NCBI GenBank assembly: GCA_900660155.1
Contig: CABFPE010000117.1
Coordinates: 934,516 to 998,515 of the forward strand
Length of the DNA: 64,000 nucleotides
DNA from: Hofstenia miamia
Lineage: Eukaryota; Xenacoelomorpha; Acoela; Hofsteniidae
Direction: 5' to 3'
The notes below the pieces were generated by a model. It searched no databases. It had not been told where the DNA came from and saw only the letters and a program-made list of their open reading frames with translations. Positions within the stretch are counted from its first letter, which is position 1, and each line of letters opens with the position of its first letter. Both the position numbers and the translations under genes were made by a program. This document shows, one piece after another, positions 11,655-23,829 of the stretch.

Positions 11655-12559
11655 TGTAGAGTCACTCAGGGAATTTTTGTGATTATTATACATTTAATTT
11701 TTTATTTGTATTAACGTCATCATGATGTAAGAGTAATTTCAAGCTTAGGTTTACGAAAGCTTGTTATGTCCCCTTGATGGTGCTAAACGTGTTGCTTAAA
11801 TTTAATTTGCAAGGGAAATCAATAACATGAATTGCTAATGATTAACTGTAAACAAAGACAGGTAATTATTTATTATTTTGAAGGTGTATAAATTGAGAAA
11901 CAATGTTAGAAAAGGTTAATAGATTTTATCTAGCTTCAATTACTGTTCACTTTCTCTTCCTTTATTTCTTATTAGTATTTTTTGATTATGAAAATAACTG
12001 CTTAAGTTCGGCGACAATTTGGGAGTGCTTTTCCAAAGTACAGGGCGACACGTAGCTCCTGGAGATCAACAGATCTTACCAGCCCAAATTGTGGACTCAT
12101 TAAGTTACGGATATGGTTACGCATAAGGAAATAATAAAACTTTCATTTGATGTTCAACACGTACATGCACCTATATGTTATGACACTGTGATGATACCAT
12201 GCCGTTGGCTAGCACGAATGTCTGGCAATTACAGACTATTATTTAGTGAGCTGAGAACTAACAATGAAAATGAGATGTTTATTTTGTCTGAGATAGAAAT
12301 TAATAAGTGAGACAAATAGGGTAGCACCATGCATTAAGTCGAGCACTACACTGTTCCTGAAGACTTCGCTTTGGCTGGAAGCCATGTGAGTTGGTCATCT
12401 TGGAGTTACCTAAAGTATTTATTACTTGGATGAATTACCAATGTTTATATACGTTCTCTCTTTAATTGTTTTCTTGGAATCAGGGCTGTCAGATCTCTAT
12501 GTTAAACCTTCTGCAGAGTCAAATAGTTTTCTAGTATATTTACAGCCCACAATTCTACA
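11655..12559 (+). repeat. 5' LTR of the Gypsy element
   Basis: The stretch starts TGTAGA and ends TCTACA, a 6-base inverted end pair typical of LTRs, and is followed at once by a primer-binding-like sequence TGGCGACCATGACAGG (12560). Motifs such as GCGACAATTTGGGAG and GGGCGACACGTAGCTCC recur in the reverse-oriented LTR-like repeats at 28300-29120 and 26290-26690. The matching 3' LTR was not found. Confidence 0.65.
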
Positions 12560-12575
12560 TGGCGACCATGACAGG
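12560..12575 (+). other. Primer-binding site region of the Gypsy element
   Basis: TGGCGACCATGACAGG directly follows the LTR end at 12559, the position where Gypsy elements anneal the tRNA primer. Many animal Gypsy elements carry a TGGCGACC start here. The partial copy keeps the same junction at about 10645. Confidence 0.55.
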
Positions 12576-13099
12576 ACGCTGACGTGATAACAAAATATTC
12601 TCTGTTGTCTCTTTTGATGGTTTGGATTTGGTTTTGGTTTAGCTTTGGTGCTTGTCAGCTGGGATAGTTGTTTCCCCTGACGGCAATTGGATTTCAGTGC
12701 AAATCTACCAACTGATGTATACTGATCCTTTTTCTCTCCATTGGAAGGGCAATGACAATTTTTTAAGTGTTCTGCTTTATGTATGTTTTTACTCTTCAAA
12801 TTTCTGGTTTGTCTCAGTGCTTGACATGTTGGATTTTTGGACTTTTTACCAAGAACCGCCTTATTGTATCCCATATTTGGGTTTGTATCCTGTGATTTTT
12901 ATGAGCTGTGTGTTTCTTCTGTGGTTGGGAAGTGCTCCCAACTGTCAGTTATCATAGTTATTATTTCTTGTTATTTACTTTGTAGTTAATAGATTCAAAT
13001 CGTACAGTTACTTACTCTCCTACTTTTGGGACTCCTCTGGAATGGAGTGTCCCCTGTGCAAATGTTGGCAACCAGGACGTTGCCCCTTGCACCATTGGA

Positions 13100-14760
13100 T
13101 CGTTGTTAAATTTCTGTCCTCTGACTTCTCCTACCCAAACAGCTCAAAGGCATGATCATCTTGATCATCTCGCATCAACCAGTCCATATCCGCGTGAGGG
13201 TACTAGCAGCCCTGATATCCAGCCGAGGCTTTGCAGAGTATTGAATATGCAGAATGCTCCTCCCATTCCCTTCTGTCCATTTAATCTTGTTGATAATGTA
13301 ATGAACTCCCTGCCACACTTTGATACTCAACAAATGGAGATTGAGCACCTGAAAGATGCATTATCACAGCAAGTAGCTATGAGAATGGATAGTGAGCGTC
13401 AAGTCGAATCTCTCCAAGCTGAGCTCAACACTCAACATGCCATGTACCAGAAGATGGAAATGTGTATGCTGGAATCCACTGTTGCATTGGAATTACAAAT
13501 TCATGAATTAAAAACCCAGATGGCTAAGTCAGAAGAAGCTAATCTCTTAAAAATCCCTGTTGATGAATTTGTTACTCATGCTACATTAAATGAAGATTTA
13601 GGGGATTGGGCCAAGAAGATCACTGATCAATTTGCACAGATGATTTGATCTGGAGAAGGTAGAAATTCAACCCCTGTTCTTTTGAGTGCATTGATGCCTT
13701 CACAGTGCAAGGAAAGTAAGGTGATGATTCCCCCCACTTCAGTATCATCTTGCATCACTTTGTTTGTGTCATCTAATTCTACATTTACTCAAGCATCCAT
13801 TGCTACAGTTACTACCCCTTTGAGAGATTTCATTCCTCCTGTCCATGAGCAGCCACTTTGCGCCTCCTCAGCAGTACCTACTGCAAAGGAACATATTACT
13901 GATGCTGGGAGCCCCTCAGATAAGTGACCCCAATTTCGTCATTCTATTCTCCCTTTTGATACTCCCAGACACATACCAGTGCACAGTAAACATTCAGTCT
14001 TACCTAAGTTCATGGGCCAAATTGATGCAGTTTCACAATCTTTTGAGGAGTGGTTCTTTTTGTTCAAGCTTCACATGAAACAGTATAAAACATCTCAAGA
14101 AGACGCTTTATTGCAATTCCCACTATATTTGAGTGGGGTAGCATACAATCAATACATGATGTTGGATCGGAATATCAAGACTGACTATCAACTGTAAGTT
14201 GGATTTTTTAGGATTACTACAAGGCCCCTCACATAAAACACCAATACAAGACTTTGCTTTGTGATATGTCTTTTAAGAGAGGGACGATATTCGTAATTAC
14301 ATTACACAGGTCAAAAGACTTTTTCGATTAAGCAGTTTGTCTCCTGAATACTCTCAACATGATCTCTTCTCTTATATTTGCAGAGGTTTTCCCCCTTCCA
14401 TTTGTAGTCACCTGGAAAGGAAATGCAACCCAGAGGAGAGTTTGCACAAGATTATAAGAAAGGCAATTAGTGTTGTTTACATGATTTATAACTCTAGTAG
14501 AATTGACAAAGATCTTCATGAACTATCTGGAAAAACTGTAAGATATGAACCCAAGAAAACAGTTTTGAAGAAAGATTTCAACATGGCTTCAGTGAGGTGT
14601 TTCCAATGTGGAGAGAAAGGACATTTTAAATCTAATTGTAAGGCAAAGATCCAAATTGTTGCTGAAGGTGAGGGCTTCTTGGTTGATGATCCTGCTGCAC
14701 CCTCTACCGACACATTATTAGTTGATTTGACAGAGAACAAGTCACCACATTTAAATTAAA
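13100..14760 (+). pseudogene. Gypsy gag region
   Basis: Fossil gag. A Gln- and Glu-rich stretch with coiled-coil-like composition (about 13310-13560) is followed by a region resembling retrotransposon Gag (FMGQIDAVSQSFEEWFFLFK, about 14010-14070). A CCHC zinc knuckle, CFQCGEKGHFKSNC, lies at about 14600-14640. The order coiled coil, gag core, knuckle is normal for the family. Confidence 0.75.
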
Positions 14761-14764
14761 TGGA

Positions 14765-15270
14765 GTGCCGACTCCTTCAAAACGCGCATGGGACCTATTG
14801 GTTATCACTAATCTGATAAGGAAAAACCTAATTCCTGTGGAAATGAATGGACGAATTATTAATGCTACAATTGACACTGGGGCTGCTGCTTCAATCATAA
14901 GTGATGAATGCTGTAAAGACATTTGCTTTACCCATGACTCAATAAACTCCTCATCTGATATTAAACTCATTGATGCGTCAGGAAATTTAATTTCATTGAA
15001 AGGGAAATTACGAAATGCCATGTTAAAGATTCACACTGAACAATTTGAAGTAGATCTCATTGTCATCAATACCACTAATCATCAGCTCCCCTACGATTTG
15101 ATTCTGGGTAATGACTTTCTTGAGAGAAATGCATGTGTGATCAATTATAAAAATAACACGATCACTATAAAAGATCAAGACGCCACACAGATAGCTACAA
15201 TTCCAGAATGGGAAGTTGTGTTTAATTTATATGAGCCAGTCTCCTTAGAAGCTAAGCACTGGACCTGAAT
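14765..15270 (+). pseudogene. Gypsy aspartic protease region
   Basis: Fossil protease. It has the active-site motif TIDTGAAASIIS (about 14870) and the later hydrophobic motif LILGNDFLERN (about 15095-15130). Both are standard for retropepsins of LTR elements. Confidence 0.85.
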
Positions 15271-15274
15271 AGCT

Positions 15275-16530
15275 GTGTTCTCGAATTCAGTGATGAATGG
15301 AGATGTGATGATAGCGGGCCAACAAGGCAAATATATTAAAGGCATCTCTTTTTCACCCAATCTATGTAATGTAAGTTCAGGAAAAACCTATGTCACTATT
15401 CTTAATGGGTCGACACATCTGGTGCGATTTAAAGAAGCTGACCTACAGATAATAGGAGTACCAGTTCGGGTCAAGAGTGTAGAGACCTCTTGTTTATCCA
15501 TATGTACTGCCATCCATGATCTAGAAGAGTTATCTAGTGTTAAGATTCCTACTGTAAACAATGAGACCCATCCACATCTAAATGACACAGATAAAAGATC
15601 ACTCATTTTGATACTTCAGAGCAAGAGTGATGTTTTTAATTATGGTACAATCAGTGTGGGGCAAGAAATCAGAGAAGAACATGCGATTGAGGTGAAGCAG
15701 GATAAGCTGATTCGCCTACCTGTCTGCTGGGTTCCAGAAAACCTCAAATCAGTATACGAGAAAATTCTCAAGGATCTAATTGAGAGTGGAATAATTCAGG
15801 GAAGCAACAGTCCCTACGCTGCTCCCACAGTGTTTATTTGACAAGAGGAAAAATACAGGCTCTGTATTGATTTTAGAAAATTGAATGATGTCACAATCAA
15901 AGATGCTTACCCCTTGCCTCGAATCGAGGACCTGTTATATGACGCCAGTAAATATAAGTTTTTCTCCTGCCTTGATCTATATAAAGCCTACTGGCAAGTA
16001 CAGATGCGTCCATCCGACATTCAAAAAACTGCATTCATCACACCCTACGGTCCATATGAATGGAAATATATGGCTTTCAGGTTATGTAATGCCCCTGCAA
16101 CTTTTCAGCATTATGTCACCAAAGTTCTAACCAACAAGTCCAACATTCTTGAACCTGGGATTTCAGCATATTTTGATGACATTCTTGTAGCAAGTAACAC
16201 TTTTGATGAACATCTTGAGAAATTAAATCGGACTTTGGAATTGTTGCAGAAAGCTGGACTTAAAGTGAATGGGAATAAATGCTCTTTGGCACAAATTAAA
16301 GTCACGTTTCTTGGCAGAGTAATCAAGCACAGAAGAATTTCAATAAAAACCAACACCAAGCAGTTTCTAGAAAAAATTGAGACACCCAGGAGCCGAAAAG
16401 ATGTGCAGAGGTTAATGGGATTTCTAAATTACTACGGGATGTTTATCCCTGATTTGGCCAAGAAAACAAAATCCATCACTCAACTGCTTAAGAAATCTCA
16501 CGAATTCAAATGGACCTGGACTGAGCAGGC
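15275..16530 (+). pseudogene. Gypsy reverse transcriptase region
   Basis: Fossil reverse transcriptase. It shows LRLPV-like entry motifs, the CFSCLDLYKAYWQVQM-type block A, TPYGPYEWKYMAF, LCNAPATFQ and the catalytic YFDDILVAS. The RNase H connection begins with GFLNYYGMFIPDLA. The motif order matches Gypsy/Ty3 pol. Confidence 0.95.
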
Positions 16531-16970
16531 ATGACCAAATGTGAGATGTTAGCATTAGTGGAGTCACTCAAGAAATTTCAATATTTTATCTTAGGTCGCA
16601 AGTTTATTGTGCGCACTGACAACAGTGCACTAGCCTGGCTTGAAAAATTTTCAGGAGATAAGTCCAACATAGTAGCCAGATGGATAGAATATCTTAACAA
16701 CTTTTCTTTTTCGATAAAACATCACCCTGGATGTTTACATCTGAACGCTGACTATTGGACAGTGTTGCCAAGCTATGAAAGGGATTTAAAAAAGCCAGCT
16801 GCGGAGAAGATCCCATTCGCATTTATACCACACACTGAATATGAGTTGATTCCCGAAATAAATGCTGATAAAAAGGTAAAGAAATCTTGCCAATATTATT
16901 TCGTGAAGAAATATCTGAAGAAGAAATTATTAAACATCAACAAAATGATCTCATACTGTCTGATATTATG
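16530..16970 (+). pseudogene. Gypsy RNase H region
   Basis: Fossil RNase H. KCEMLALVESLKKFQYFILG and then FIVRTDNSALAWL carry the family's catalytic Glu and Asp. WIEYLNNFSFSIKHHPG and HLNADYWTVLP follow, close to the usual H-x-NADALSR ending. Confidence 0.85.
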
Positions 16971-18345
16971 AAAAGGATGAAGGACCCCTTCTTTCCCCCT
17001 TCATCAACTGCTATTAGATATTACAATCGATACAACTGGACAATGACAGAGAAAGGATTACTATATGCAAAAAGTCGAAATAATCACCTTGCTATTCCAG
17101 AATATTTTAAAAGAGATCTTGTGAGGAGGGTTCGCAAAAGAGGTCATTTAGGAATTATCCAAACTGAAAAGACATTTAACTCTCAGTATGTTACCATTGG
17201 TATTCCATCAACAGTTCAGGACGTAATAGACAAATGTGGGGCCCAACGAAATCATGCATATGGACCTGGAGCAATTATCTCGTGACAGTGAGGGATTTCA
17301 ACATCTTTTAGTGATAGTAGATCACTTTACCAAATATGCTAGAATAATTCCAATGGATAGCACACATGCTGAAAAGGTAGCTGAAAAATAGTGAAGGAAT
17401 GGATTTTAAAATATGGCCCTATGTCTCAGCTGATTTCCGACCATGGTCCACAGTTTGAATTAAGTTGATGAAAACCCTTGTCTGAATTAAAAATATTACA
17501 TGACTTCACTACTGCATACCATCCTCAAGCCAATGGCTTAGTGGAATGGCTAAACAGAACTCTAATAAAACTAATTAGAGTGGCATTATCATGAGCAGCA
17601 GGGAAAGATTGGTGTCGGGTGATAGAATGTATTGAATTTTTTTATAATACCTCAGTTCATTCTACAACTGGGGTCAGTCCATTTAAAGCTATGTTCAGCT
17701 GTGAAGCATTAACCTCGTTATCAATGATGTATCCTAATTATTCAGAAATTACCCTAGATAAATATGTCAATCAGTTGTTATGTGACATGCAGCAAATTCA
17801 TTTAACTATTTGTCACAACACTAATCAATCTTGTATAAGACAAAAGAGAATGTTTAACAAAAAATTGTATGGCAAATCACATAAACAAGGCAATAAAGTA
17901 TTTGCATATCTACCTCATGTTACAACTGATCACAATCAAGTATGAAAATTAGCCAATAACTGGCAAGGACCATTCACTGTGGAGAAAGTGCTCAACCACA
18001 ACACATATACACTTAATAACGGAAAAACCATACACTTTCAGAGATTAAAACGATCAATTAAAGATATTGACAATGTCATCATTGATGACAATAACGAATT
18101 TACATTAGTTGATAATGGTATTGATGAATTTGCGACTTATGATAATTTAACTGAATTTGCTGAGGAAGATTTTTATGATACTGATTTTGAACATGATATA
18201 GTTGATAATTGTGGCTCACGAGTGTTGCCTTTAAGGCGAGCCAGAGACAATCAAACTTATGATCCCAACATTTGGGACCTTAACCTTATAGATATGTTTA
18301 GGAATGATACCAATAGGGAAGAAAAAACAAGAGTCGCCAGCTAAT
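16890..18345 (+). pseudogene. Gypsy integrase region
   Basis: Fossil integrase. An H-x-G zinc-binding area (GHLGIIQTEKTF) precedes a core with LVIVDHFTKYARIIP, a DHG motif and YHPQANGLVEWLNRTL, which is the D,D,E core pattern. TTGVSPFKAMF and a C-terminal GPFTVEKVL-like strand follow. No chromodomain was seen. Confidence 0.85.
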
Positions 18346-18350
18346 CCACC

Positions 18351-18720
18351 ATGTCAAAGGTGTGGGAGACATGGATCTTCACTTGATGAGGCACATGAAA
18401 ACAAATGAGGACGACATGAAGGTGCTGAGGAGAGTCCTATTCTGTGTGGGCGACACATAGCTCCACGCTAAAGGAGAGGAGACAGCATCGACACCGTCCT
18501 CATCTTGCTACTCCATGGGGGGACACATACTTCCACGTGCTTGAGCAGAGCTGGCACCACAAACCTCAAAAACTCTAAAAACACAAAATTTACGTACCCC
18601 TTTTAGTGCTTTACAAAATGTAAATACCTCCCCAAAGAGTGATTCGATAGCCCCCTCAACCTCTAATAGTTCCGTTACTTCAACAGTCAGATCCAGGAAG
18701 ACAGAAGAACGAAAGAAAAA
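18351..18720 (+). other. Tail region after the Gypsy integrase with two GACACATA-type motifs
   Basis: GC-richer DNA with TGGGCGACACATAGCTCC (about 18449-18466) and a partial second copy GGGGGACACATACTTCC (about 18518-18535). The same motif sits inside the 5' LTR at about 12043 and in the reverse LTR-like repeats. This could be the start of a decayed 3' LTR or an untranslated tail. It cannot be decided from one copy. Confidence 0.4.
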
Positions 18721-18721
18721 G

Positions 18722-20370
18722 ATGTTGAAAGTTGGTGAAGAAACACTGCACCTCTATTTCATAGTTACATGTAGAGCAGTACACTACATTCGCAATGATA
18801 TTTTGGAAGAAACACAGAACCAATTACAATGGACAGATAACACCAGACTGTTAAGTTGTTCAATTGATATAATACCTTTTATAATTGATGCGGAAAAACG
18901 TCCTCAAATAAATTCTATAATATGTTACAATTCAAGCATGCTCAAAGGAATTAGCCACTCATATTGGAGAAGTACAGTGCATATTTCTTTTGATGAAGAC
19001 TTCTCCATCTATAATCTTTGCAAATTTCTAAATAGTGGAAGCACAATTTGAAGCTTTGAATGCATTAACATTGATTTCCCAAACCTTTTGGTAATCTATT
19101 TCTTAAGAATTCATGAAGTTCAGGATGAACAGATAATGGAACAGATAGAAATTGCATATCAGATAGCAAAAGTTGAAGGAATACAGCTTGTAATAGTGCT
19201 CAGGGAAGAACATGAAGACAGCATCCCTGAAGCGATAGAAAGCCTTCACTACAGGATGGAGAATTTCATTATTCTCTATAGATCTACCTATAGTCAAATA
19301 TCTATGCAACACACTCATATGCCTTCAGTCACTAAACTATTATTTACAGATCTCATGTTATGCGAGAAAATCCCTTCACATAGATTAGTGGTAGATAAAA
19401 AACTGTTAATTGATACGATACTACAGGCGCAAAACCTGGAATTGCTAAACATAGACTCAATACACACTGTAACGGATATGAGGGTCAGTTTTGCCTTCGC
19501 TCAAAGTGTTGCAACTCTATAGGAAATCGAGGCCATATGGTCAGACATCAAAGCTACAAAAAACCCCGAGTCTGATTGGCCCAATCTACAAATAAAAAGT
19601 CCTAGTTCTCAATATCATCCAACTGTTGAACGATTACTATGGGAAATCAAGTTTTCTTATGACATCCAAGATCGGAAAAACTTTAAGTCACAGTTGTTTT
19701 CAGAAGACAGAGTACCCGACATTTATGCAAGAGGTGCCATCTGGCTCATTGCCATCTTCACCCTGCAAAACCAAGAGAGCCATGGATCACTACGAAAAAT
19801 ATTATGCCTGACTAGTGGGGGCGAGTAGTATAACTGGGAAAATGTCAATCATCTTGATTAGCAATTGGTTGGGAATTTGTCTGTTGGACATCAATATTTT
19901 TTCTGAAATGATGAAAAAGTACATGTGGGGTGCAACTGCTGAAACTAAGTTCGCAATATTTTCCTCGAATAATACTCCATTAAGCATGAAAAGATTGATT
20001 GAAAGAAAACCAGGTTCTACCCAAACCTTTTTGGAGTTAATAAGAACTAGTGGAGTGATAGAGAAGAATGAAAAATTCTTTGATGCACACATAATATCTT
20101 ATCCAGAGTGTGGGTACAGAAAATTTGCGGAATCTGCCAGACAGGTTGAGAAAGAAGGTAAGATAATTCCTATCACTATATTTGAACAGGTCATGAAGAC
20201 TCCTGAACAGTTTTTTAGAGAAGAGGAATTATTGGCTACATCCGCAACCTCATTGAGAAAGCCAATTTGGAGAAATTTGGCGGATCACCTCATCCTACCC
20301 CTCAATGGTTGATTACTGAAAACGAAAGGATTCTCATGCTAGAGCATGACCCTTCTGACTTCGATAAAGA
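18722..20370 (+). pseudogene. Unrecognised coding remnant, possibly the 3' ORF of an LTR or virus-like element
   Basis: Plus-strand coding-like sequence of about 1.65 kb in several pieces, running into the assembly gap. The pieces are rich in charged and hydrophobic residues and contain no motif I recognise. Phrases such as LVIVLREEHEDSIPEAIESL, KKYMWGATAETKFAIF and IERKPGSTQTFLELIRTSG look like real protein. It lies directly after the Gypsy integrase, the usual place for an extra ORF, but could be a separate insertion. It is treated as a fossil and its function is unknown. Confidence 0.45.
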
Positions 20371-21370
20371 NNNNNNNNNNNNNNNNNNNNNNNNNNNNNN
20401 NNNNNNNNNNNNNNNNNNNNNNNNNNNNNNNNNNNNNNNNNNNNNNNNNNNNNNNNNNNNNNNNNNNNNNNNNNNNNNNNNNNNNNNNNNNNNNNNNNNN
20501 NNNNNNNNNNNNNNNNNNNNNNNNNNNNNNNNNNNNNNNNNNNNNNNNNNNNNNNNNNNNNNNNNNNNNNNNNNNNNNNNNNNNNNNNNNNNNNNNNNNN
20601 NNNNNNNNNNNNNNNNNNNNNNNNNNNNNNNNNNNNNNNNNNNNNNNNNNNNNNNNNNNNNNNNNNNNNNNNNNNNNNNNNNNNNNNNNNNNNNNNNNNN
20701 NNNNNNNNNNNNNNNNNNNNNNNNNNNNNNNNNNNNNNNNNNNNNNNNNNNNNNNNNNNNNNNNNNNNNNNNNNNNNNNNNNNNNNNNNNNNNNNNNNNN
20801 NNNNNNNNNNNNNNNNNNNNNNNNNNNNNNNNNNNNNNNNNNNNNNNNNNNNNNNNNNNNNNNNNNNNNNNNNNNNNNNNNNNNNNNNNNNNNNNNNNNN
20901 NNNNNNNNNNNNNNNNNNNNNNNNNNNNNNNNNNNNNNNNNNNNNNNNNNNNNNNNNNNNNNNNNNNNNNNNNNNNNNNNNNNNNNNNNNNNNNNNNNNN
21001 NNNNNNNNNNNNNNNNNNNNNNNNNNNNNNNNNNNNNNNNNNNNNNNNNNNNNNNNNNNNNNNNNNNNNNNNNNNNNNNNNNNNNNNNNNNNNNNNNNNN
21101 NNNNNNNNNNNNNNNNNNNNNNNNNNNNNNNNNNNNNNNNNNNNNNNNNNNNNNNNNNNNNNNNNNNNNNNNNNNNNNNNNNNNNNNNNNNNNNNNNNNN
21201 NNNNNNNNNNNNNNNNNNNNNNNNNNNNNNNNNNNNNNNNNNNNNNNNNNNNNNNNNNNNNNNNNNNNNNNNNNNNNNNNNNNNNNNNNNNNNNNNNNNN
21301 NNNNNNNNNNNNNNNNNNNNNNNNNNNNNNNNNNNNNNNNNNNNNNNNNNNNNNNNNNNNNNNNNNNNNN
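20371..21370. other. Assembly gap of 1000 N
   Basis: An unbroken run of N with a round length, so an estimated gap. Nothing can be said about its content. Coding-like sequence enters from the left. Confidence 0.99.
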
Positions 21371-21489
21371 TTGATTCTTGCTTAGTCTGACTATTGATCA
21401 CTACATGTACATTATAACAGATGCTCGAAATGGCTGGATAGCCAAACATTAGGGTTATATCTTTATTACTAATAGTAGGAGACTTGAAA

Positions 21490-22045
21490 ATAATTGACCA
21501 AATAAATGACTTTACATGTACTGTTATTAAATGTAAGTGTAGGAAACTGCAATATACTAAATAATTGTTAAAGCCAGTAATTTTACGGTAATGGCTACTT
21601 CAATATTAATTTAATGCAGTTAGTGTCAATGCCTGGTTGCTTTACTTATTCAATCCAACAAACACTTTACAAAATTGAGTTTAAGTCAGTTATGTCTTGA
21701 CATGAGTACATGCACTGAGCTAATGTAAGGTACACATAATTAATTCCCATTGAGCTGAGATGGTGCAGCAAACTTGGTCAATTGTTAATGAAGGAGAGGA
21801 ACTGTTGTGTGGAGATTGGCTTAAGGCAGTAGCCCACAGATAATCGATGAGAGAACACTGCACAGCTTCGTCACCTAAATAATGATGATTAGTACTCAGT
21901 TAACCTAACCAGTTAAATAAAGAGGAAACGTCTAGCAGTCTATTAAATCAGTAAATCCTCACCTGCCATTAATTGAGTGATAATTATTAACAATAATACA
22001 CTGTGCAAAGGGCCAGGTGGAGGATGTTACAATTGACATTCTACA
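21490..22045 (+). repeat. Repeat X, plus orientation
   Basis: The stretch matches, on the opposite strand, bases around 25440-25640. Shared phrases are TTAAAGCCAGTA, GGTAATGGCTA and TTGAGTTTAAGTCAGTTAT. It ends in ATTCTACA at 22038-22045, the same ending as the LTR-like repeats of the region. It forms an inverted pair with the minus-oriented copy at 22700-23640. Confidence 0.55.
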
Positions 22046-22699
22046 ACCACAAGAAATCAAATTTACAAAAAGCCTAAAATTTAAGGTTTACTAGCACAAA
22101 ATCATTTTTGAAAATTTGAAATTGTCAATTTTGTCTATGTAAAATAATTATATACTAGCTAAAACATAAAATATACAATATTTTTATTGAATATACAAAA
22201 TATATGTAATTGTAAAAAACTTAGTTAGATATATTTTCTGCATGCAATGATATGTTTAAATTGACTAAGGAAATATTTTATGCAATTGATCAATTTACTT
22301 CCATAGTATTTCTTCAAATTTCAATTTAGTTCTTCTATAGATTGATAACAACATGAAAAGGAAGACTTTGTATTCCAAAAGTTTTCAATTTTTAATCTAC
22401 TCAAACAAAATATTGTATTTTTAAATGTATGTGTTTTTGGAATATGTTTTTGCTGATCTTATTAAGTTCACTATTTAAAGTATATTTGTACAAAAAATAA
22501 TTTTAATCATTTCACTAGAAGTTGAGATAATGCAAGCCATTTTTCCTTGAACTTTAGTTTAAGGAAAAACGGTTTGTCCATATATTGTGAACAATTACCA
22601 TTGCAATACTTCAATTTATGTATGCCAAAAACATTCCTTTGACTTTTTAATTCAAGAAACTGCTCTTATTAATGCTATTTATTAAAAAAATAGTACCAT
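22046..22699. other. AT-rich spacer between inverted copies of repeat X
   Basis: No coding signal and no recognisable element. It is the centre of the inverted pair of X copies. Confidence 0.35.
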
Positions 22700-23640
22700 T
22701 AATTGTTTATGGATGAAGCCATCCAACAATTTCTCCAACAATCAATAGTAGGCATCTGCCTGAAGCTGATCTCCACATCCAGTTTCACCAATCCTTCAAT
22801 GTCCCATTTGGTTGAGTTCCACATCTCAGCTCATCAATTCAATTTATGTGTACCCTCAGTGCATACTCAAGACAGGACACAATTAGACTTAGACTCTATT
22901 ATGTAAAAGTGTTTCATTTGTTCACAACCTGACTTGTTACTAGCTGCTTAATTAATGTTACATGTAGCCATATTAGCTTTAATAAATGTATTAATATCAA
23001 GCAGCTTCCTAATCTACATTTATAATTTAATACATGTTCAGTCACTTTATTGGTTATTTATGGGTCACTAATTTGGATCTAAAACAATATTAATATATTC
23101 CCTAGGTTTTGGTTATCAAACCATTTCATGAAATTAATTATTTTAATGCATGTATTTAGTGATTGCTAGTCAGCTAAACAAGAGAAAAACTCCTACACCT
23201 AACTTAAGTGCACTTTCATGATCTGGCACCAAAATCCTAGAATCAATCTTGATGATGGATCCAGACCACTACTAAACACCACTTATTTAGCTTGACATTG
23301 TATTAAATAATCAAACCATAATAGCAGAACAAAATAAGAATTCCAAATAAAATTCTTTATCAATTGCTTACAATGTTTAGTTCCTATTTATAGCAAATCT
23401 AGAAAAGTACCTGTTGATTTCAAATTTAAACTTCTTGTCTGCCAAAATGGCTGCTAAAAATAATGGAAACAATTTCGCCCCCTCATTTTGCCAAAAATTA
23501 TTATTATCAACTGATACTAATCTCTTATTTTGACACATATTGTTTCTTGGTTGCATAATACAAATAAATCTTAATTAATCTAATTGATCTAAATATAATA
23601 TTTCTAATCATCATTTCTTTGATCTTATTCTCATCTCTGC
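22700..23640 (-). repeat. Repeat X, minus orientation
   Basis: The copy aligns by eye with 25370-26290. Shared phrases include CAGCTTCCTAA, GTCAGCTAAACA(A/G)AG followed by AAAACTCCTA, GCCAA(A/G)ATGGCTG and AATAATGGAA. It has no coding frame. It may be the LTR or tail of an uncharacterised retroelement. Confidence 0.6.
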
Positions 23641-23829
23641 TCAACATTTGCAGCTTTTAGATTGATTTGGATGATGCTACAATACCTGAATACTACAAAA
23701 GGGATATTATCAGAGAAGTACCACAATGGAATAATACAAAAAGAGATTACTTTCAACTCAAGATTCATAACAACAACAGTATGAAAGGCAACAGAAGACA
23801 TAATAAATAAATGCAATACATGCCTACTA

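Larger units (their letters stand above)
11655..18350 (+). mobile_element. Gypsy (Ty3-like) LTR retrotransposon, broken
   Basis: A fossil LTR element of about 6.7 kb on the plus strand with a 5' LTR, leader and a gag-pol region in the Gypsy order: gag with zinc knuckle, protease, reverse transcriptase, RNase H, integrase. It carries roughly ten interruptions and is not functional. No 3' LTR was recognised, so the right end is approximate. A near-identical partial duplicate of its 5' end lies just upstream, which argues for recent local activity or rearrangement. The protein motifs are well kept, so the insertion is not very old. Confidence 0.9.

Noticed and set aside
20267-21449. Very long frames across 20334-21449 on both strands
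   Set aside because: They consist almost only of N from the assembly gap.
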